NCBI RefSeq assembly: GCF_003938655.1
Contig: NZ_RJJT01000004.1
Span: 248,001-312,000 of the forward strand
From: Rhizobium pisi
Lineage (GTDB): Bacteria; Pseudomonadota; Alphaproteobacteria; Rhizobiales; Rhizobiaceae
Direction of reading: 5' to 3'
Length of the DNA: 64,000 bases
The position numbers and the translations under genes are program-made. The notes under the pieces are model-generated. The model was not told where the DNA came from and did no database searches. It saw nothing but the letters and a program-made list of their open reading frames with translations. Shown here piece after piece: positions 26,987 to 37,436 of this stretch; the first letter of the stretch is position 1; each line of letters begins with the position of its first letter.

Positions 26987-28411
26987 CTATCTTTCTGCGC
27001 CTGCCGCCGTCTCGCCGCGGGCATGCTTGCCGATAAAGGTTTCTACGGCTTTAAGCTCCGGTTTGACGATCTGGAAGCGCTCCTCCCTGTCCATCAGATC
27101 AGCAAGCCACGTCGGAAGCGCCGGGTCAATACCGCAAGCGGATTTTACGGCGACGGGGAATTTCGCCGGATGTGCGGTCGAAAGCGTCACCATCGGCGTA
27201 TTCGGTTTCTCTTTCTTGGCCGCGACGAAGACGCCGATCGCCGAATGCGGATCAAGGAGATAGCCGGTCTCGGCATGGGTCTTGCGGATCGTCTCGGCCA
27301 CCTGTTTTTCGCTGGCGCGCCCGGCGCGGAAGTCGCGGCGAATCGCCTTCAGCGCTTCCGACGCAATCTCGAAACCGCCCGATTGCTTGAGGCTTTCCAT
27401 CGCAGCGCGTACCTTCGAGGCGTCGCGGTCATAGGCTTCGAAAAGCAGGCGTTCGAAGTTCGACGAGATCTGAATATCCATCGAAGGCGAACTCGTCGCC
27501 TTGACCGCCTTCATGTCGTAGCGCCCGGTCTTCAGCGTCCGCGTCAGGATGTCGTTCTCGTTGGTGGCGATCACAAGCCGGTCGATAGGCAGGCCCATGC
27601 GCTTGGCGCAGTAGCCGGCGAAGATGTCGCCGAAATTGCCTGTGGGCACGGTGAACGAGATCTTCCGGTCCGGTCCGCCGAGCGCGACCGCCGCCGTGAA
27701 ATAATAGACGATCTGGGCCATGATGCGCGCCCAGTTGATCGAGTTGACACCTGATAGGCGAACCTTGTCGCGGAAGGCTGCGTCGTTGAACATCGCCTTG
27801 ACGAGGTTCTGGCAGTCGTCGAAATTACCCTCGACGGCAAGCGCATGCACATTCGCCGACGTTGAGGTCGTCATCTGCCGCTGCTGCACCGGCGAGACCT
27901 TGCCGTGCGGGAAAAGAATGAAGATGTCGGTGCGCTCACGCCCGGCGAATGCGTCGATCGCCGCCCCGCCGGTATCGCCCGAGGTGGCGCCGACGATCGT
28001 CGCCCGCTCGCCGCGCTTTTCCAGCGCATAATCCATCAGCCGTGCGAGCAGCTGCATCGCTACGTCCTTGAAGGCGAGCGTCGTGCCGTGAAAGAGCTCC
28101 ATCACGAAGCTGTTCGGCCCGGTCTGGACGAGCGGCGCGATCGCCGGATGACGGAAGGTGCCGTAGGCCTCGTCGATCATCGCGCGGAAAGTCTCGTCGG
28201 GGATCTCGCCATTGGTGAAGGGCGACAGGATGCTGAAGGCGATCTCCTGATAGGTCTTGCCCCTCAGGCTGCGGATTTCCTTCTTGGAAAAGCTCGGCCA
28301 TTTCCTGGGAACGTAGAGCCCGCCGTCGCGCGCAAGCCCTGTCAGCAGGGCGTCGCAAAAGCCGAGGGAAGGGGCCTCGCCGCGGGTCGAGATATAGTCC
28401 ACGTTCGTCAT
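26987..28411 (-). CDS. thrC: Threonine synthase
   Basis: ThrC converts O-phosphohomoserine to threonine with PLP. I start the protein at the ATG at 28411 (MTNVDYISTRGEAPSLGFCD), giving 474 residues, the usual size of the long type; the extension to 28453 lacks family similarity. The PLP lysine is in LFHGTTLAFKDVAMQ, the phosphate loop is in VGATSGDTGGAA, and FTVPTGNFGDIFAGYCAKRM is also conserved. It would use the product of thrB at 12090-13055. It heads a minus-strand run with the M16 peptidase, acetyltransferase and EAL genes. Confidence 0.96.
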   Translation of the reverse strand: MTNVDYISTRGEAPSLGFCDALLTGLARDGGLYVPRKWPSFSKKEIRSLRGKTYQEIAFSILSPFTNGEIPDETFRAMIDEAYGTFRHPAIAPLVQTGPNSFVMELFHGTTLAFKDVAMQLLARLMDYALEKRGERATIVGATSGDTGGAAIDAFAGRERTDIFILFPHGKVSPVQQRQMTTSTSANVHALAVEGNFDDCQNLVKAMFNDAAFRDKVRLSGVNSINWARIMAQIVYYFTAAVALGGPDRKISFTVPTGNFGDIFAGYCAKRMGLPIDRLVIATNENDILTRTLKTGRYDMKAVKATSSPSMDIQISSNFERLLFEAYDRDASKVRAAMESLKQSGGFEIASEALKAIRRDFRAGRASEKQVAETIRKTHAETGYLLDPHSAIGVFVAAKKEKPNTPMVTLSTAHPAKFPVAVKSACGIDPALPTWLADLMDREERFQIVKPELKAVETFIGKHARGETAAGAER

Positions 28412-28673
28412 CCTTGATTTATCGCTGGAGGAAGTTCGGCTCGGCGCGACCATGGCCGGGTTCTGCCGGAAACGGGGAAGAGGCCGCCTTTGAGGCGCGC
28501 ATCGCGGGTATCCTGTTGAAGTTGCCCGCGTCCGGCGTCGAAAAGTGCATCAAAACGGTGCTTACCCAATCGATTTTTCTTTGCGCCGCTGATATAGACC
28601 ATCGCAAACCGTCATGAAAGGCCCTGTGAAAAAGACATGGGCCTCCAAGAAACGCTTGCACAAGGGATGGAAT

Positions 28674-29318
28674 ATGGTGCTCGGCAAGGTCTCGCGTCTC
28701 ATCGTTTCCGCATCTTTTCTTGCCCTGCTCTCTAGTTGCAATTCGCTCGGTATCGGCGGCGACAGCAAGTCGGCGGCGCCGACGCAGCCGAACGGCACCG
28801 CCCAGATCATGCCGCTCGCGCCCGCCAATCCATCCTCGAACAATCCTTCGATCGGCACGGCCACGACCGCGCAGGGCACCGTCGCTCCCGTCGTCCAGGG
28901 CGCCTGCCCGCAGATTTTCATGCGCGACCAGGATGCGATCTTCCGCACCTACGCCAAGGGCAAGAAGGATGATCCGCAGCAGATCGTCTTCCAGGCTTCC
29001 TTCGGCGATTACACCCGCCAGTGCACGCTGAATGACACGAACCTAACGATGACGGTCGTCGCCCAGCTGCGCCTCATCACCGGCCCGGCCGGGGCGCCTG
29101 GTTCGGTGACCCTGCCGATCCGCATCTCCGTCGTCGACGGCGACAACGTGCTTTATTCCGAAGTCACCAAATTCCCGACCGAGATCCCGCAGGGCGCCAC
29201 GAGTGCGCAGGTGATCTTCCGCAAGGACGGCATCAAGATGCCCGTCGGCTCCGGCTCACTGGTGCGTGTCAATATTGGCTTCGACACTCAGCCTGCAAAG
29301 AGCAAGAAAAGCAGCTAG
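28674..29318 (+). CDS. Hypothetical lipoprotein
   Basis: The 214-residue protein begins, from the ATG at 28674, with a lipoprotein signal: VLGKVSRLIVSASFLALLSSC, with the lipidated Cys near residue 22. A Ser/Ala/Pro/Asn-rich linker (residues 25-75) leads to a conserved-looking beta domain with CPQIFMRDQDAIFRTYAKG, FQASFGDYTRQCTLND, VTLPIRISVVDGDNVLYSEV and QVIFRKDG. I know this as a rhizobial hypothetical protein without assigned function. The open frame extends upstream to 28614, but the signal peptide and position favour 28674. It is divergent from thrC. Confidence 0.75.
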   Translation: MVLGKVSRLIVSASFLALLSSCNSLGIGGDSKSAAPTQPNGTAQIMPLAPANPSSNNPSIGTATTAQGTVAPVVQGACPQIFMRDQDAIFRTYAKGKKDDPQQIVFQASFGDYTRQCTLNDTNLTMTVVAQLRLITGPAGAPGSVTLPIRISVVDGDNVLYSEVTKFPTEIPQGATSAQVIFRKDGIKMPVGSGSLVRVNIGFDTQPAKSKKSS

Positions 29319-29485
29319 AGCAACGCGGCTTCGATCTCTGCACGTTAAAATACGGAGACCTCTCTCAGATTGCCTGCGCGACAGTCGAACCATTCGATCG
29401 CGCGGGCAGGTTCTTGATTGGGACCGCGGATGAGTGATGTTAGACCCTCGACGATCATCTCAGGACAGTGCCGCAGGAGAATCTA

Positions 29486-30235
29486 ATGAAGCTTCAGTTG
29501 ATCCGAAATGCGACCTTGAAGCTCGACTACGCCGGCCGCACGCTGCTGGTCGATCCTTATTTCGCTCCGAAGCACAGCCAGCCTTCTTTTGCCGGACGCT
29601 CGCCGAACCCATTGGTGGAGCTTCCCCTTGGCATCGATGAAATCCTCGCCGGCGTCGAACTGGTGATCGTTTCGCACCTGCACGAGGATCATTTCGACGA
29701 GGTGGCGATGGAGCTCGTGCCGAAGCACCTGCCGATTATCTGCCAGCCCGGCGACGAAGCGCAAATTCGCGGCGCAGGGTTCACCGAGGTTAGGCCCTTG
29801 ATCGATAGTATGATGTGGGAAGGTCTGACGCTCACGCGCCGCGAAGGCAGCCACGGGCTTGGTCCTGTTCTCGACGATATGGGCTCGGTCATGGGTTTCA
29901 GCCTTGAGGCAGCGGGCGAACCTTCGATCTACTGGGCTGGCGACACCGTGCTCTATCCGCCGGTTGCCGATGTCATCCGCGCGACGAGTCCCGATATCAT
30001 CATCACCCATTCCTGCGGCGCGTTGTGGAACGGCGACCTCATTGTCATGGATGCCGAGGAAACGATCGCGGTTTGCGAAATCGCCGCATCCAGCCTCGTT
30101 ATATCAACCCACATGGAAGCGCTCGATCACGCAACGATTGGCCGTGAGGATTTGCGTGGCGCGGCGGAGGCGCGGGGCATTCCTGCTTCCCGATTGCTGA
30201 TACCCGCCGATGGGGAAGTGCTGGCGGTCGGGTGA
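29486..30235 (+). CDS. MBL-fold metallohydrolase
   Basis: The 249-residue protein starts at the ATG at 29486, which has AGGAG six bases upstream. It has the metallo-beta-lactamase motif HLHEDHFDE near residues 68-76, preceded by LVIVSHL, and later WAGDTVLYPPV and STHMEALDHATI for the remaining metal ligands. It resembles the UlaG/UPF0173-like branch acting on small metabolites. The natural substrate is unknown. Confidence 0.87.
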   Translation: MKLQLIRNATLKLDYAGRTLLVDPYFAPKHSQPSFAGRSPNPLVELPLGIDEILAGVELVIVSHLHEDHFDEVAMELVPKHLPIICQPGDEAQIRGAGFTEVRPLIDSMMWEGLTLTRREGSHGLGPVLDDMGSVMGFSLEAAGEPSIYWAGDTVLYPPVADVIRATSPDIIITHSCGALWNGDLIVMDAEETIAVCEIAASSLVISTHMEALDHATIGREDLRGAAEARGIPASRLLIPADGEVLAVG

Positions 30236-30340
30236 AGCGGCTTTCCGCGGCTCAGACGCATAACTTACGGGGTCAAGGGCTCGACGGCCTGATGTCCGTA
30301 ATTCGTGACATTGACGACGGCAGGCTCAGCGCAAGTTTCT

Positions 30341-31030
30341 TTAGAAAACCTGTTCCCAGGCCGCCAGCGCGGCGACGACGCCAGGCAGGTCGTTCATGCG
30401 CGAGATGACCGTTTCGGCGCCGGCATCCGTCAATTTGTCGGCATGGGCGGGGTAGCTGTGCGAGGCGCCGGTGAAGCCGATGACACGCATGCCGGCGGCG
30501 CGCGCCGCATGCACGCCGTGCACGGAATCCTCGACCACGATAGTCTTGTCAGGCGCCACACCCATCTGGCTCGCTCCATGCAGGAAGATGTCGGGCTTCG
30601 GCTTGGCGCGGTCGGGGCCGAGATCCTTGGCGGAGAAGATGTTGGGCGCAAACAGCGGCTTCAAGCCCACCTTGGTCAGCATCATCTCGAGCCGTTTCGT
30701 GCTCGAATTCGAGCAGATGCAGCGCTTCATTGGCAGCCGGGAGACTGCGAATTCGACGCCCGGTATGCCTTTGACGTCGCTTGCCAGCCTGGCGTCGAGC
30801 AGCTTTTCGGACTTATCCAGCAGCGACGCCGAAAGCGGGATGCTCGCCTCGCGCTCGATCTGGAGCAGGATGTTGCGCCATGTCATGCCGGCAAAACGCT
30901 CACCCATTTCTTCGACGCCGATCGGATATCCGGCTTCCGTCAGAAGCGCGGATTCGACTTCCGCGGCGATGATTTCGGAATCGACGAGAACGCCGTCGCA
31001 GTCGAAGATGATGAGGTCGAAGCCGTTCAT
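30341..31030 (-). CDS. HAD-superfamily phosphatase/mutase (beta-phosphoglucomutase-like)
   Basis: The 229-residue protein from the ATG at 31030 has all HAD motifs: FDCDGVLVDSE (motif I, Asp nucleophile and second Asp), SNSSTKRLE (motif II), the Lys in RAKPKPDIFLHGA, and VVEDSVHGVHAARAAG (motif IV). The cap domain and length fit subfamily IA, the group with beta-phosphoglucomutase and phosphoglycolate phosphatase. Substrate not known. The frame extends far upstream to 31336 but that part is antisense to the chemoreceptor gene. Confidence 0.9.
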   Translation of the reverse strand: MNGFDLIIFDCDGVLVDSEIIAAEVESALLTEAGYPIGVEEMGERFAGMTWRNILLQIEREASIPLSASLLDKSEKLLDARLASDVKGIPGVEFAVSRLPMKRCICSNSSTKRLEMMLTKVGLKPLFAPNIFSAKDLGPDRAKPKPDIFLHGASQMGVAPDKTIVVEDSVHGVHAARAAGMRVIGFTGASHSYPAHADKLTDAGAETVISRMNDLPGVVAALAAWEQVF

Positions 31031-31184
31031 GTGTTCACGCCTTGCTGGGAGTCTGGTCTTGTCCGGGAATGCTGCGGCTTTACACGATGGCCGCCCAAAG
31101 CTCAACCTGATCTCAAGCATGGCTGCGATGCGGCCTACGATGGGCTGCAGACCGGATCCACTGATCTTGTCGTTGGAGAAGCCG

Positions 31185-33017
31185 TCAGGCCGCCATCCGC
31201 CCGTTCCGTCGTGCCGCCGCAGAGTGGGTTGAAGGCGCCGCGCCGAGCTTGAACCGAGAGACGAGTTCACGAAGCGTGGCAGCCTCCTGGGCGAGACTGA
31301 CGGACGCCGCGGTCGACTGCTCGACCATTGCCGCATTCTGCTGGGTCACCTGGTCCATGGAGTTGACGGCGGAATTGACTTCGGCAAGCCCGGTCGACTG
31401 TTCCCGCGCCGAGATGGCGATTGCATCTATGTGCTGATTGATGCGGGCGATCTGTTCGCTGATCGCGTTCAGGACCTCGCTCGTATCGAGGACCAGCTTG
31501 ACGCCACTTTCCACTTCCTGCGACGATTTCTGGATGTGGCCTTTAATTTCCTTGGCCGCCTGAGCCGATCGCTGGGCAAGTTCGCGTACTTCCTGGGCGA
31601 CCACGGCAAAGCCCTTGCCCGCCTCTCCGGCGCGAGCGGCTTCGACGCCGGCGTTCAGCGCGAGCAGATTGGTCTGGAACGCGATCTCATCGATCACGCC
31701 GATAATGCTGGAGATCTGCTGGGACGAACTCTCGATGCGGCGCATGGCTTCTTCGGCATGCGAGACAACCTCGGCAGACTTGGCGGCATTGCGATTGGCG
31801 TCGGTCGCCTCCGTTCGGGCCTCATCAGTCCGCTTGCTGGAGTTCGACACATTGGCGGTGATCTGGTCAAGCGCTGCGGCGGTTTCTTCGAGCGAGGCTG
31901 CTTGCTGTTCGGTGCGCTTTGACAGATCGCCGGCGCCGGACGCGATTTCCCTGGTGCCTTCTTCGATCGCGGCAATGGCGGTGGCGATAGCGCCGAGCGT
32001 CTGATCGAGCTGCCTGATCGACATGTTGAAATCATGCCGGAGGCCCTCGAAATCGGGCGCGAAGGGTTCTTCGATCTGGAATGCGAGATCGCCTGATGCA
32101 AGCCGCTTCAGGCCGGCGGCGAGGCCTGATGTCGCCGCCCGTAACCGTTCGGTGGCATTGTCGTCAGCCTGCTTGCGGGCCGTGACCCGCTCGGCTTCGC
32201 CCTGCAATCGGGCTGCCTCGGCGTCTTGCTCAAGCTGCTTGTTGGCAATCGCCGCCTGGCGGAAGATTTCGACAGCCGATGCCATCGTTCCGATTTCATC
32301 GGTGCGGCCAATCCCTGTGCAGGCAATCGCGGTGTCACCGCCGGCAAGCCGTTGCATGTCGTTTGAAAGCACAAGGATGGGCTTGGTTACTGTCTTACGG
32401 GTCAAGAAATAAAGACCGATGGCGAAGATCGCGGCCAAGGCCAGAAGTGCTTTCAGAATGATATCGACCGAAGCTTTGATTTCAGTGCTGCGTTTGGAAA
32501 TCTCGTCCGACGCAGCCGTGATCTGATCCCCGGCCTGTTCCATAGCCGTTTCCAAGACGGAGAACTGCTGCATGAATTCGGGCAACGCCTTCAAAGCCGC
32601 CGATGGATCCTTGCTGGCGAGATCGACAATCTTCGTGGCGCTTTCAATATAGACAATGAGCGGACGTTCGACGTTGGCAAGGATCGCCTTGGTCTTTTCG
32701 TCTGTGGCCAGGGCCTTGTTGGCGTCAATCATCTCCCGGAACGACGCCTCGTGCTCCACCAGATCCGCCTTCACCGCTGCAGCTTCTATACCTGCCGCCG
32801 GATTGGAGGACAGCATTGAAGCGAGCACGTCGGCGCGCAGCGCGTCATGCATCATATCTGCCTGCATATGGTTGCGCAGAATTTGCGCTGACTGGGCGAC
32901 ATCGGCGCTGTTTGCGGAGAGGGCGGCCGCGGACCAGATGCCGACGCCTGTGGCGCCGGCTGCCAAGCCGAAAATCGCGATGCTTGCAAAGATGATTTTA
33001 TGCTGGATCGACGCCAT
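31185..33017 (-). CDS. Methyl-accepting chemotaxis protein
   Basis: The 610-residue receptor has one helix at residues 8-32, a helical periplasmic sensor domain (about 35-185, four-helix-bundle type), a second helix at about 186-206, a HAMP region (about 207-260), a further linker with a HAMP-like repeat (about 285-335) and the signalling coiled coil. The hairpin tip is the conserved [20 protein letters not shown] followed by [20 protein letters not shown]. There is no C-terminal NWETF-type pentapeptide for CheR/CheB docking. The ligand is unknown. Between its start and the small gene at 33305 there is a 287-base stretch in which I see no gene. Confidence 0.95.
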   Translation of the reverse strand: MASIQHKIIFASIAIFGLAAGATGVGIWSAAALSANSADVAQSAQILRNHMQADMMHDALRADVLASMLSSNPAAGIEAAAVKADLVEHEASFREMIDANKALATDEKTKAILANVERPLIVYIESATKIVDLASKDPSAALKALPEFMQQFSVLETAMEQAGDQITAASDEISKRSTEIKASVDIILKALLALAAIFAIGLYFLTRKTVTKPILVLSNDMQRLAGGDTAIACTGIGRTDEIGTMASAVEIFRQAAIANKQLEQDAEAARLQGEAERVTARKQADDNATERLRAATSGLAAGLKRLASGDLAFQIEEPFAPDFEGLRHDFNMSIRQLDQTLGAIATAIAAIEEGTREIASGAGDLSKRTEQQAASLEETAAALDQITANVSNSSKRTDEARTEATDANRNAAKSAEVVSHAEEAMRRIESSSQQISSIIGVIDEIAFQTNLLALNAGVEAARAGEAGKGFAVVAQEVRELAQRSAQAAKEIKGHIQKSSQEVESGVKLVLDTSEVLNAISEQIARINQHIDAIAISAREQSTGLAEVNSAVNSMDQVTQQNAAMVEQSTAASVSLAQEAATLRELVSRFKLGAAPSTHSAAARRNGRMAA

Positions 33018-33304
33018 AGCGGGACTCTCACGTTAATTTAGAACTTGAGAGTATCGAAACATGCTTAATTATTTCTCAGTGCCATGTCGCTTAGTGGCAC
33101 GAAAACAAAAGGTTGTGGTGGATTTTTCATTTTCGATGAAAGGTTGAGCTCTTTGTGGCTCGCGGATGCCGGTGCGACGATTTAGTCCCCGACATCGATG
33201 CCGATAGAATGATAGACTTGCGCGATGAGTGCCGGCGCATCGTCGAGGCACATTGCTGCTTCATGGTCTCGGGCGTAGCATTCATGTGCTCAAGGAGAGG
33301 GACC

Positions 33305-33517
33305 ATGGGGCTTTCAGCTGTTGTCCGACCGGCGGCGGCCGTAGTACTGTTGTTTACCTTCACATCCACCGACGTCATCGCCAAGGGCAACCACCACCGA
33401 AGCTGTGCGCAGTTGCAGGCGATGATGGATCATGGGCTGACCGGCGGAAAGCATGCCGGGGATGGGCCCGACAAGAGAGCCAAGATCGAACGGAAGATGA
33501 GGAAGAAAGGCTGCTAG
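33305..33517 (+). CDS. Small secreted hypothetical protein
   Basis: The 70-residue product starts at the ATG at 33305, with AAGGAGAGG seven or more bases upstream. It has a signal peptide (MGLSAVVRPAAAVVLLFTFTSTDVIA) and a short basic mature part, KGNHHRSCAQLQAMMDHGLT, ending in a Lys/Arg-rich tail KRAKIERKMRKKGC with a terminal Cys. I do not recognise it. The strong ribosome site and signal support translation. Confidence 0.6.
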   Translation: MGLSAVVRPAAAVVLLFTFTSTDVIAKGNHHRSCAQLQAMMDHGLTGGKHAGDGPDKRAKIERKMRKKGC

Positions 33518-33635
33518 AGGCAAGCCGCCGATAGCTCGCGAGCGCCGATAGAACGCGGTCTGGCAGCAGGTGCGCCTGTTACCGAGACGGGGAAATGCGC
33601 CTTCGTCCACGACGGCGCGACATCCCCGCAATAAC

Positions 33636-34322
33636 CTACGCGTCGACCGGAAAAAGCCTCAAAAACTGCCGGTCGCCTTCCGGCGAGAAGATGACGGAGC
33701 GGCTTTCGGCCGTGCGCCGCGCCCAGCCTTTGTCGAGGAAGTTTGATAGCAAAGCCTTGCCGAGACTGCCGGCAAGATGCGCTCGCCTTTCGCTCCAGTC
33801 GAGACAGGAGCGGCAGAGCGGCCGCCGCGACGAACGGAGCGTGCCGACGTCGATGCCGATGCATTTGAGATCGCTCTCGCCCTTTTCCGTCAGCGCCAGG
33901 CCTTCGCCGACCGCCTCGATAGAGCCGGAGGCAATCAGGCTGTCGAGCATGCGTACGCCGTAATCGCCGGCAAGGTGATCGTAGCAGATGCGCGCCTTGC
34001 GCAGCGCCGGCTCCTTCGGTCCCGGCCGGTGGCGCAAATGCCCGCGCCCGGCGGCAAAGCCCATCATGCTTTCGATCAGCCGGGCGACGGCCTCGTCGGC
34101 GAGCGTGAAATAACGATGCCGTCCCTGCTTGCGCTGGGTAAGCAGCCCGCCGGCTTCCAGCTTGGCAAGATGGGTGCTTGCCGTCTGCACGGTGATGCCG
34201 CCGACGCCGGCAAGCTCGGTCGCCGTCAGCGCCCGGCCGCCGGTGAGTGCCGCCAGCATGTTGGCGCGGGCGGGATCGCCGATGAGCGCGCCGATCTGCG
34301 CAATGTCAGGACCTTCCTTCAT
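33636..34322 (-). CDS. ArsR-family transcriptional regulator
   Basis: The 228-residue protein has an N-terminal winged helix of ArsR type (about residues 5-85): IGDPARANMLAALTGGRALT, ATELAGVGGITVQTASTHLAKLEAGG and QRKQGRHRYFTLADEAVARL. The C-terminal part (about 100-225) is an extra domain with cysteines in ARICYDHLAG, KCIGIDVG and RPLCRSCLDWSERRAH, found in many rhizobial homologues, possibly for metal or redox sensing. It is divergent from the NIPSNAP/ABM gene pair, which it may regulate; the 70-base gap between them would hold the operator. Confidence 0.88.
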   Translation of the reverse strand: MKEGPDIAQIGALIGDPARANMLAALTGGRALTATELAGVGGITVQTASTHLAKLEAGGLLTQRKQGRHRYFTLADEAVARLIESMMGFAAGRGHLRHRPGPKEPALRKARICYDHLAGDYGVRMLDSLIASGSIEAVGEGLALTEKGESDLKCIGIDVGTLRSSRRPLCRSCLDWSERRAHLAGSLGKALLSNFLDKGWARRTAESRSVIFSPEGDRQFLRLFPVDA

Positions 34323-34392
34323 AGTTCGATCGTAACCGAAGCATCGCCGTCGGGCAATGTGCGAAAACGGGTGGGCAGTAAAGGAGAACACC

Positions 34393-34722
34393 ATGATTAC
34401 CTGCTTCATCCGCTATGAGATCGATCCCTTCAAGAAAGAGGCTTTCGCCGAATATGCCCGCAACTGGGGCCAGGCGATTCCGCAAAACGGCGCGGACCTG
34501 ATCGGCTATTTTGGCCCGCATGAGGGATCGGCAACGACCGCCTACGGCGTCTACACTATCGAAAGCCTCGCCAGCTACGAGGCCTATCGCGCCCGGCTGG
34601 CTTCCGACCCGCTCGGCCGAGAGAATTACGAATTCGCCAGGCGCGAGCGTTTCATCCTAAAGGAGGATCGCTTCTTTCTCAAAAACGTCTCCGCCCCTCA
34701 CGCAAAGCTGGTGTTGCCATGA
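34393..34722 (+). CDS. NIPSNAP family protein
   Basis: The 109-residue protein starts at the ATG at 34393 behind AAGGAG. Family features are FIRYEIDPFKKEAFAEYARN, IPQNGADLIGYFGPHEGS, YGVYTIESLASYEAYRARL, and a terminal RERFILKEDRFFLKNV. NIPSNAP domains are dimeric alpha/beta barrels of uncertain function. It overlaps the following monooxygenase-like gene by four bases, and the two are probably one unit controlled by the divergent ArsR-type gene. Confidence 0.9.
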   Translation: MITCFIRYEIDPFKKEAFAEYARNWGQAIPQNGADLIGYFGPHEGSATTAYGVYTIESLASYEAYRARLASDPLGRENYEFARRERFILKEDRFFLKNVSAPHAKLVLP

Positions 34723-35069
34723 TCGCCGTCATCTTCGAAGTCGTTCCCTCTGTGGGAGAACGTCACAAATATTTGGATCTCGCCGGCGAGTTGCGCGCCG
34801 AGCTCGAAAAGATCGACGGCTTCATTTCGATCGAGCGTTTTGAAAGCCTGACGAACCGCGGCAAGCTTCTGTCACTTTCCTTCTTCCGTGACGAGGATGC
34901 CGTCAAGGTATGGCGAAACCGGCAGGCCCATCGGGCAGCGCAACAGGCCGGACGCGGCGGCATCTTCGCCGATTATCGCCTGCGGATCGCCAGTGTCGTC
35001 CGCGATTACGGCATGTTCGAGCGAGAGGAAGCGCCGGCGGACAGCCGCAAGGTTCACGATGCGGCCTGA
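34719..35069 (+). CDS. Antibiotic biosynthesis monooxygenase (ABM) domain protein
   Basis: The 116-residue protein has the ABM ferredoxin-like pattern: MIAVIFEVVPSVGERHKYLD, AELEKIDGFISIERFESLT, KLLSLSFFRDEDAVKVWRNR and HRAAQQAGRGGIFADYRLRI. Related proteins act as small cofactor-free monooxygenases or heme-degrading enzymes, but most bacterial ones are unassigned. It is coupled to the NIPSNAP gene. Confidence 0.88.
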   Translation: MIAVIFEVVPSVGERHKYLDLAGELRAELEKIDGFISIERFESLTNRGKLLSLSFFRDEDAVKVWRNRQAHRAAQQAGRGGIFADYRLRIASVVRDYGMFEREEAPADSRKVHDAA

Positions 35070-35177
35070 TGTTTTCTGGCAGCGGTGACCGAATAAATTC
35101 CCGAAATCGGCCACCGCTTCAGGCTTTGGTAACTAAGTTGCGTAACCATAACGGACAGTTAAGCGTAGAGCGTATGA

Positions 35178-36332
<1,155 letters not shown>

Positions 36333-36399
36333 GCAGCGCCTCTGACAGATCGAAATACCTTCTTCCGATTTCCCTCCAGTTGCGGGAGAAGGCCAAGGC

Positions 36400-36423
36400 G
36401 CCCGGAGTTCGAGCTCCGGGCGT
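36400..36423. terminator. Hairpin between convergent ccrM and NTF2-like genes
   Basis: CGCCCGGAG (36400-36408) pairs perfectly with CTCCGGGCG (36415-36423) around a 6-base loop. There is only a short pyrimidine tract (TCCTCT) after it on the plus strand, so it may be a weak or bidirectional terminator serving both converging genes. Confidence 0.65.
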
Positions 36424-36444
36424 CCTCTATTCAGAAACCCTGTT

Positions 36445-36810
36445 TCAAAAGTCCTGATAGTCGGTAACGTCGACCCGTGTGATGCGGCCTTCCGCATTGA
36501 AGGTGATCGTCTCCTCGCCTTCGCGGATCAGCGGCTTGCCGGTCTGGCTGTGGGTGGCGCGAAGCGACCAGACCGCGCGGCCGGATTGGGCCGTCAGCCT
36601 TTCCACCAACGAATTTTCCGCAGTCTGATCGGGATAGTCGTCGAAATATTTCCGGAAGGCGGCCATGATTTCGTCGCGGCCGGCAAGGCTGCCGACGCCG
36701 TTCGAGACGTAGGTCGCGTCCTCGGCGAAATAGGCCTCGATCGCGGGAAAATCGAGGGCGTTGATCGCGGCATGAAAGCGTTCGATTTCTTCAGCGGGGT
36801 CGAAAGCCAT
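36445..36810 (-). CDS. NTF2-like (SnoaL/ketosteroid-isomerase fold) protein
   Basis: The 121-residue protein has the cone-shaped NTF2 fold pattern: EIERFHAAINALDFPAIEAY, FAEDATYVSNGVGSLAGRDE, IMAAFRKYFDDYPDQ, and beta strands AVWSLRATHSQTGKPLIREG and ITFNAEGRITRVDVTDYQDF. These proteins include isomerases, small hydrolases and accessory subunits; nothing here fixes a substrate. It is five bases downstream of the HAD gene on the same strand, and mutY lies upstream of that, so the three may be cotranscribed. Confidence 0.85.
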   Translation of the reverse strand: MAFDPAEEIERFHAAINALDFPAIEAYFAEDATYVSNGVGSLAGRDEIMAAFRKYFDDYPDQTAENSLVERLTAQSGRAVWSLRATHSQTGKPLIREGEETITFNAEGRITRVDVTDYQDF

Positions 36811-36815
36811 GGGTC

Positions 36816-37436
36816 TCAGACCTTCAATCCGTAAGCCGTGAGATCGCTGCGCAGCTTCTCCGCGCCCGAAAACAGCACCGCATTCCAGCCGGCAGCCTTG
36901 GCGCCTTCGACATTGGCCGGTGCGTCATCGATGAAGATCGTCGCGGCCGGATCGAGGCCGAATGTTTTCGTATGCGTCTCGTAGATCGCGATATCCGGCT
37001 TGATCAGGCCGACATCGCCGGAAACGGTGACGCCGCGCGGCTTGGTCAGGAAGGGAAAGCGTTGCTGCGCCTCGCGGAAAGTATCGGAGGCGAAGTTGGT
37101 AAGCATCGTCACGTCGCGGCCCTCGGCGATCAGCCTTTCCATGATGGCAACGCTGTCCTCATAGGCATGCGGCACCATCTCGTGCCAATATTTGCGGAAG
37201 GCGCGGATATGCTCTTCGCGGGCAGGGTGCGCTTCGATCAGCAGCGCTTCGGCCTCCGCCCAGGTGCGGCCGCGGTCCTGCTCGATGTTCCAGTCGTGGG
37301 TGCAGATGTTGGCGAAGAACCAATTGCGCTCGGTCTCATCAGGGATGAGGCGGGTGAAGGGAAGATGCGGATCGTAATGAATAAGGACTTTGCCGATATC
37401 AAAAACGATATGCTGTATGTCGGTCGTCATGGTCAT
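36816..37436 (-). CDS. HAD-superfamily hydrolase (subfamily IA, YihX-like)
   Basis: The 206-residue protein has HAD motif I as FDIGKVLIHYDP, in which the usual second Asp is Gly, as in YihX-type sugar phosphatases (FDLGNV). Motif II is MLTNFASDTF, the Lys is in GDVGLIKPDIAIYE, and motif IV is IFIDDAPANVEGAKAAGW. The length and cap fit HAD-IA variant 3, which includes glucose-1-phosphatase and haloacid dehalogenase-like enzymes. Its start overlaps the mutY stop by four bases. Confidence 0.9.
   Translation of the reverse strand: MTMTTDIQHIVFDIGKVLIHYDPHLPFTRLIPDETERNWFFANICTHDWNIEQDRGRTWAEAEALLIEAHPAREEHIRAFRKYWHEMVPHAYEDSVAIMERLIAEGRDVTMLTNFASDTFREAQQRFPFLTKPRGVTVSGDVGLIKPDIAIYETHTKTFGLDPAATIFIDDAPANVEGAKAAGWNAVLFSGAEKLRSDLTAYGLKV

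Noticed and set aside
29319..29485. Terminator hairpin after the lipoprotein gene (CCTGC...GCAGG)
   Set aside because: The stem needs a four-base bulge and there is no clear T run, so it was not listed as a feature.
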